DNA of 8,204 bases from Pseudomonadota bacterium (GTDB lineage Bacteria > Pseudomonadota > Gammaproteobacteria > Steroidobacterales > Steroidobacteraceae): positions 1 through 8,204 of the forward strand of contig JAKAFQ010000166.1 of NCBI GenBank assembly GCA_021817875.1. The letters run 5' to 3'. Both the position numbers and the translations under genes were made by a program. Below, piece by piece: positions 6,054-8,204 of the stretch. The notes below the pieces were generated by a model. That model had not been told where the DNA came from. It was given only the letters and a program-made list of their open reading frames with translations, and made no database searches. Position 1 is the stretch's first letter. Every line of letters begins with the position of its first letter.

Positions 6054-7976
6054 TCAGTTGTACAGGCGGAAGGTGTACAACGTCCCGCCCTGAGGAATCT
6101 TGTTCAACTGCGTTGCCTTGGCCATCGCCGTGGCGCCGATCGCTCCGTACTTGTCGTTGAGGTCGAGGCCCGCCGTCACGGGCAGCCCGATCCAGCCGCC
6201 GATTCCGGCGAACACCGACACGTACTGATGCCCATCGACCTCCCAGGTGATCGGATTGCCGATGATGCCCGAGCCGAGCTTGCGCTCCCAGAGGATCTTG
6301 CCGGTCTTGGCGTCCACCGCCCGGAAGTTGCCGCCGAGATCGCCGTAGAACACCAGGTTGCCGTTGGTGTTCAGCGTGCCGCTCCAGTTCGGATACTTGT
6401 CCGGGATGTTCCACAGCGTCTTGCCGGTGACCACATTGTAGGCCTTCAGGCGGCCGGAGATCCCCGGCTTGTGCTCGTACATGTAGACGTTGGCAAACAC
6501 GTAGACCAGGCCCTGCTGGGTGTCGGTACGCGGCTGCGGGGTGTCCTGCATGCACCAGTTGTTGGTCGGCACGAAGAACACTTCCGGATCCGCCGGATTG
6601 ACCGAGGCCGGCTGCTGGTCCTTGCCGCCCATCGCCGACGGGCAGGCCTGCGCCATCTTGTTGACCCACAGCGGCGAGTGCTCGTACACCTTCACCGGAC
6701 GGCCGGTATGCAGATTCACCTTCTCCGCCCAGTTCACGTACACGAACTTGTGCGCCGCCAGCAGCGTGCCGGTGCGGCGGTTCCACACGTAGGCGAAGCC
6801 GTTGCGGTCGAACTGCACCAGCGTCCGCTGCATCCTGCCGTCTATCTTCATGTTGACCAGGATCGGCTCGTTGACGCCGTCATAGTCCCACTGATCGAAC
6901 GGCGTCATCTGCATCGCCCAGACCACCTTGCCGGTCTCGACGTTCCTCGCGAACATGGTCATCGACCACTTGTTGTCCCACTTGCCGTCGTTGCAGCCGG
7001 CCTGCGTCGCCGGGTGGACGCCGCAACGGTACGAGGGACTCCACAGCCCGGGGTTGCCCGACCCGTAGTACACCAGCTTCAGCTGCGGGTCGTAGCTGTA
7101 CCAGGCCCAGGCCGCGCCGCCGCCGCGCTTCCATTCGTCGCCGGGATAGGTGAGCCCGAGGTTGTGACCGTAGGTGCCGTACTGCGGATTCCACTTGTTG
7201 GTCTCGGGCGTGAAGCCGACCTGCTGGTCGGTGCCGTTGTCGTAGTACTTCCAGAGCAGCTTGCCGGTATTGAGATCGTAGGCTTCGACCGCGCCGCGCG
7301 CCCCGAACTCGTCACCGCCGAACCCATCGATCACCTTGCCGTCGGCGATCAGCGGCGCCCCGGTGACGGTCTGACCCTTGGCCGGATAGGCCCGCTTCAC
7401 CTCCCAGTCCACCCTTCCGGTCCTCGCGTCGAGGGCGATCAGGTACCCGTCCAGCGTGTTGAACAGCACCTTGCCATCGGCGTAGTTCAGACCGCGATTG
7501 ACCGTATCGCAGCAGGCGCGCGGCACGGCCGACAGATCCCGGCCGGTCTTCTTCACGTAGCTCCAGACCTCCACGGGATGGTCGGGGTCGGACAGATTCA
7601 ACGCCTGCACGATGTTTGGCCAGCCGCTGACGAAGAACATCATCGGCGTGCCGCCGACGTCGACCACGATCGGCTGACCCTCCTGGCCGCGCAGGGTCCC
7701 GAGCGACTGCGCCCAGGCCATGCCCAGGTGGCTGACGTTGTGGGTGTTGATCTGTGACAGGTCGCTGTGCCGGTCGAGCCCGAAGTTCTGGCCCATGGCC
7801 GGCCAGAGATCCGGATTGGCGCTCATCCCCATGATCTCGGAATCGGACGATTGCGCCTGCGCAGGACTCGGGCGGAGACACAGGCCGGCGGCGAGCAGCA
7901 CGGCGGCGCCGGTGAGCAGCCATCGCCAGTGCCGCCGGTGCGCCTGCCGTGGCGTGCGGTCAGTTAGGGTATACAC
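6054..7976 (-). CDS. xoxF: PQQ-dependent alcohol (methanol) dehydrogenase, lanthanide type, XoxF-like
   Basis: This 640-residue periplasmic quinoprotein oxidises a primary alcohol, probably methanol, and passes electrons to a cytochrome c. The signal peptide has a twin-Arg-containing n-region, a hydrophobic core and likely cleavage after AQA (residue 41), leaving about 599 mature residues, a normal size. Propeller tryptophan-docking motifs recur (DARTGRVDW, DLNTGKLLW, NVETGKVVW, NVVTGKTLW, DAKTGKILW). Active-site features are the vicinal disulfide Cys155-Cys156 (RACCDTVNRG), Glu223 in GGDEFG, Asn308 in GSGNPG and catalytic Asp364 in DQWDYDGVNE. Asp366, two residues on, is the lanthanide-coordinating position of XoxF; calcium-type MxaF has Ala there. 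Cys445 and Cys475 match the second conserved disulfide. An insertion near residues 311-334 adds Cys318 and Cys328. The start is GTG, set by AGGAGA 8 nt upstream. ExaF/PedH-like ethanol specificity cannot be excluded, but C-terminal segments (GIIGNPITW, FAGIGGWIG) look XoxF-like. Confidence 0.93.
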   Translation of the reverse strand: MYTLTDRTPRQAHRRHWRWLLTGAAVLLAAGLCLRPSPAQAQSSDSEIMGMSANPDLWPAMGQNFGLDRHSDLSQINTHNVSHLGMAWAQSLGTLRGQEGQPIVVDVGGTPMMFFVSGWPNIVQALNLSDPDHPVEVWSYVKKTGRDLSAVPRACCDTVNRGLNYADGKVLFNTLDGYLIALDARTGRVDWEVKRAYPAKGQTVTGAPLIADGKVIDGFGGDEFGARGAVEAYDLNTGKLLWKYYDNGTDQQVGFTPETNKWNPQYGTYGHNLGLTYPGDEWKRGGGAAWAWYSYDPQLKLVYYGSGNPGLWSPSYRCGVHPATQAGCNDGKWDNKWSMTMFARNVETGKVVWAMQMTPFDQWDYDGVNEPILVNMKIDGRMQRTLVQFDRNGFAYVWNRRTGTLLAAHKFVYVNWAEKVNLHTGRPVKVYEHSPLWVNKMAQACPSAMGGKDQQPASVNPADPEVFFVPTNNWCMQDTPQPRTDTQQGLVYVFANVYMYEHKPGISGRLKAYNVVTGKTLWNIPDKYPNWSGTLNTNGNLVFYGDLGGNFRAVDAKTGKILWERKLGSGIIGNPITWEVDGHQYVSVFAGIGGWIGLPVTAGLDLNDKYGAIGATAMAKATQLNKIPQGGTLYTFRLYN

Positions 7977-7984
7977 GGTTTGGT

Positions 7985-7990
7985 TCTCCT
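7985..7990 (-). promoter_or_regulatory. Ribosome-binding site fixing the GTG start of xoxF
   Basis: The minus strand reads AGGAGA with 8 nt before GTG 7976. The next in-frame Met (residue 51) would remove the signal peptide, so this site decides the start. Confidence 0.8.
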
Positions 7991-8055
7991 AAGTTCGGTT
8001 TGTGCAATTGATTCGGGCCGGTTCGTTCCCCGCATGGAAGTCGGTCCGCGCAGCG

Positions 8056-8075
8056 GGCCGGCGGGTGCGCCGGCC
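8056..8075 (-). promoter_or_regulatory. GC-rich hairpin in the xoxF upstream region
   Basis: GGCCGGCG (8056-8063) and CGCCGGCC (8068-8075) form a perfect 8-bp stem with a 4-nt loop, about 80 nt upstream of the xoxF start. It could be a leader structure or part of a terminator for a gene beyond the window. No T-run is adjacent. Chance occurrence in GC-rich sequence is possible. Confidence 0.4.
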
Positions 8076-8204
8076 GGCCCGGCCTGCACACGCCCAGCGG
8101 ACCCGCCCCCCGGTGGAGCCGAGCTGTCTTGGTCTTCGCCTTGTGAATTGCAGCCCCCCCTCTGTAGCCCACTCATGACATCGCTCCACACGCCCCCGTC
8201 TTCG

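Larger units (their letters stand above)
7977..8204. other. Non-coding leader/promoter region upstream of xoxF
   Basis: I see no convincing gene in these 228 nt; the short minus-strand frames are arginine/glycine-rich and overlap one another. The stretch probably holds the promoter and 5' leader of the minus-strand operon, but I find no clear -35/-10 pair. It contains the GC-rich hairpin at 8056-8075, a run of seven C at about 8154-8160, and the xoxF ribosome-binding site at 7985-7990. An upstream regulator or gene, if any, lies outside the window. Confidence 0.6.

Noticed and set aside
3433..6093. 886-residue + strand open frame antisense to the cytochrome and MoxJ-like/ankyrin genes
   Set aside because: It is rich in Arg, His and Gly with no recognisable domain, and lies opposite three well-supported genes. 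It is an artefact of few stop codons in GC-rich DNA.
5856..7757. 633-residue + strand open frame antisense to xoxF
   Set aside because: Its composition is low-complexity Arg/His/Val and it mirrors xoxF codons; the minus strand carries the clear quinoprotein motifs.
8000..8150. Near-repeat TTGTGCAATTG / TTGTGAATTG flanking the upstream region
   Set aside because: Two imperfect ten-base copies about 140 nt apart are not enough to call an operator; chance is likely.
7960..8191. Three overlapping short minus-strand frames upstream of xoxF
   Set aside because: They overlap one another and the xoxF start region, have no similarity I recognise and no good ribosome-binding site.

Overview
The window is high-GC, densely packed proteobacterial DNA. 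Most of it is one minus-strand gene cluster for periplasmic, PQQ-dependent alcohol (probably methanol) oxidation. The composition, the SsuBC-like ABC genes and the PQQ-associated family members suggest a beta- or gammaproteobacterium or a relative. I cannot place it more precisely from sequence alone.

Layout. Positions 2-1347 (+ strand) hold the 3' end of an ABC permease and its overlapping ATPase, of the nitrate/sulfonate/taurine (TauBC/SsuBC) type. They converge, with only 15 nt between stop codons, on a five-gene minus-strand set read from right to left: a lanthanide-type quinoprotein alcohol dehydrogenase, XoxF-like (7976-6054); a MoxJ/XoxJ-like periplasmic binding protein carrying a C-terminal ankyrin-repeat domain (5925-4141); a short monohaem c-type cytochrome with a polyglycine loop (4101-3565); a 'PQQ-dependent alcohol dehydrogenase system' substrate-binding protein (3551-2334); and a seven-repeat YVTN beta-propeller protein (2352-1363). 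The last 228 nt (7977-8204) are an apparently non-coding leader/promoter region containing a GC-rich hairpin.

How the genes fit together. All five minus-strand products have an apparent export signal, so the cluster describes a periplasmic system. The dehydrogenase oxidises an alcohol with PQQ and probably a lanthanide, because it has the extra Asp two residues after the catalytic Asp. The cytochrome is the likely electron acceptor. The MoxJ-like protein probably helps maturation or activation of the enzyme. The binding protein and the propeller belong to families that recur beside PQQ dehydrogenases and have poorly defined roles. The 39-nt, 13-nt and overlapping junctions support one operon. 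The 128-nt gap after xoxF contains a strong hairpin that may separate or stabilise the xoxF message.

Most unusual points: the MoxJ-like/ankyrin fusion, the two-cysteine insertion in the dehydrogenase, the (GCC)7 tract encoding seven glycines next to the haem motif, and an apparently partnerless binding protein facing a convergent ABC transporter of another type. No RNA genes, insertion sequences, CRISPR arrays or integration sites were seen.
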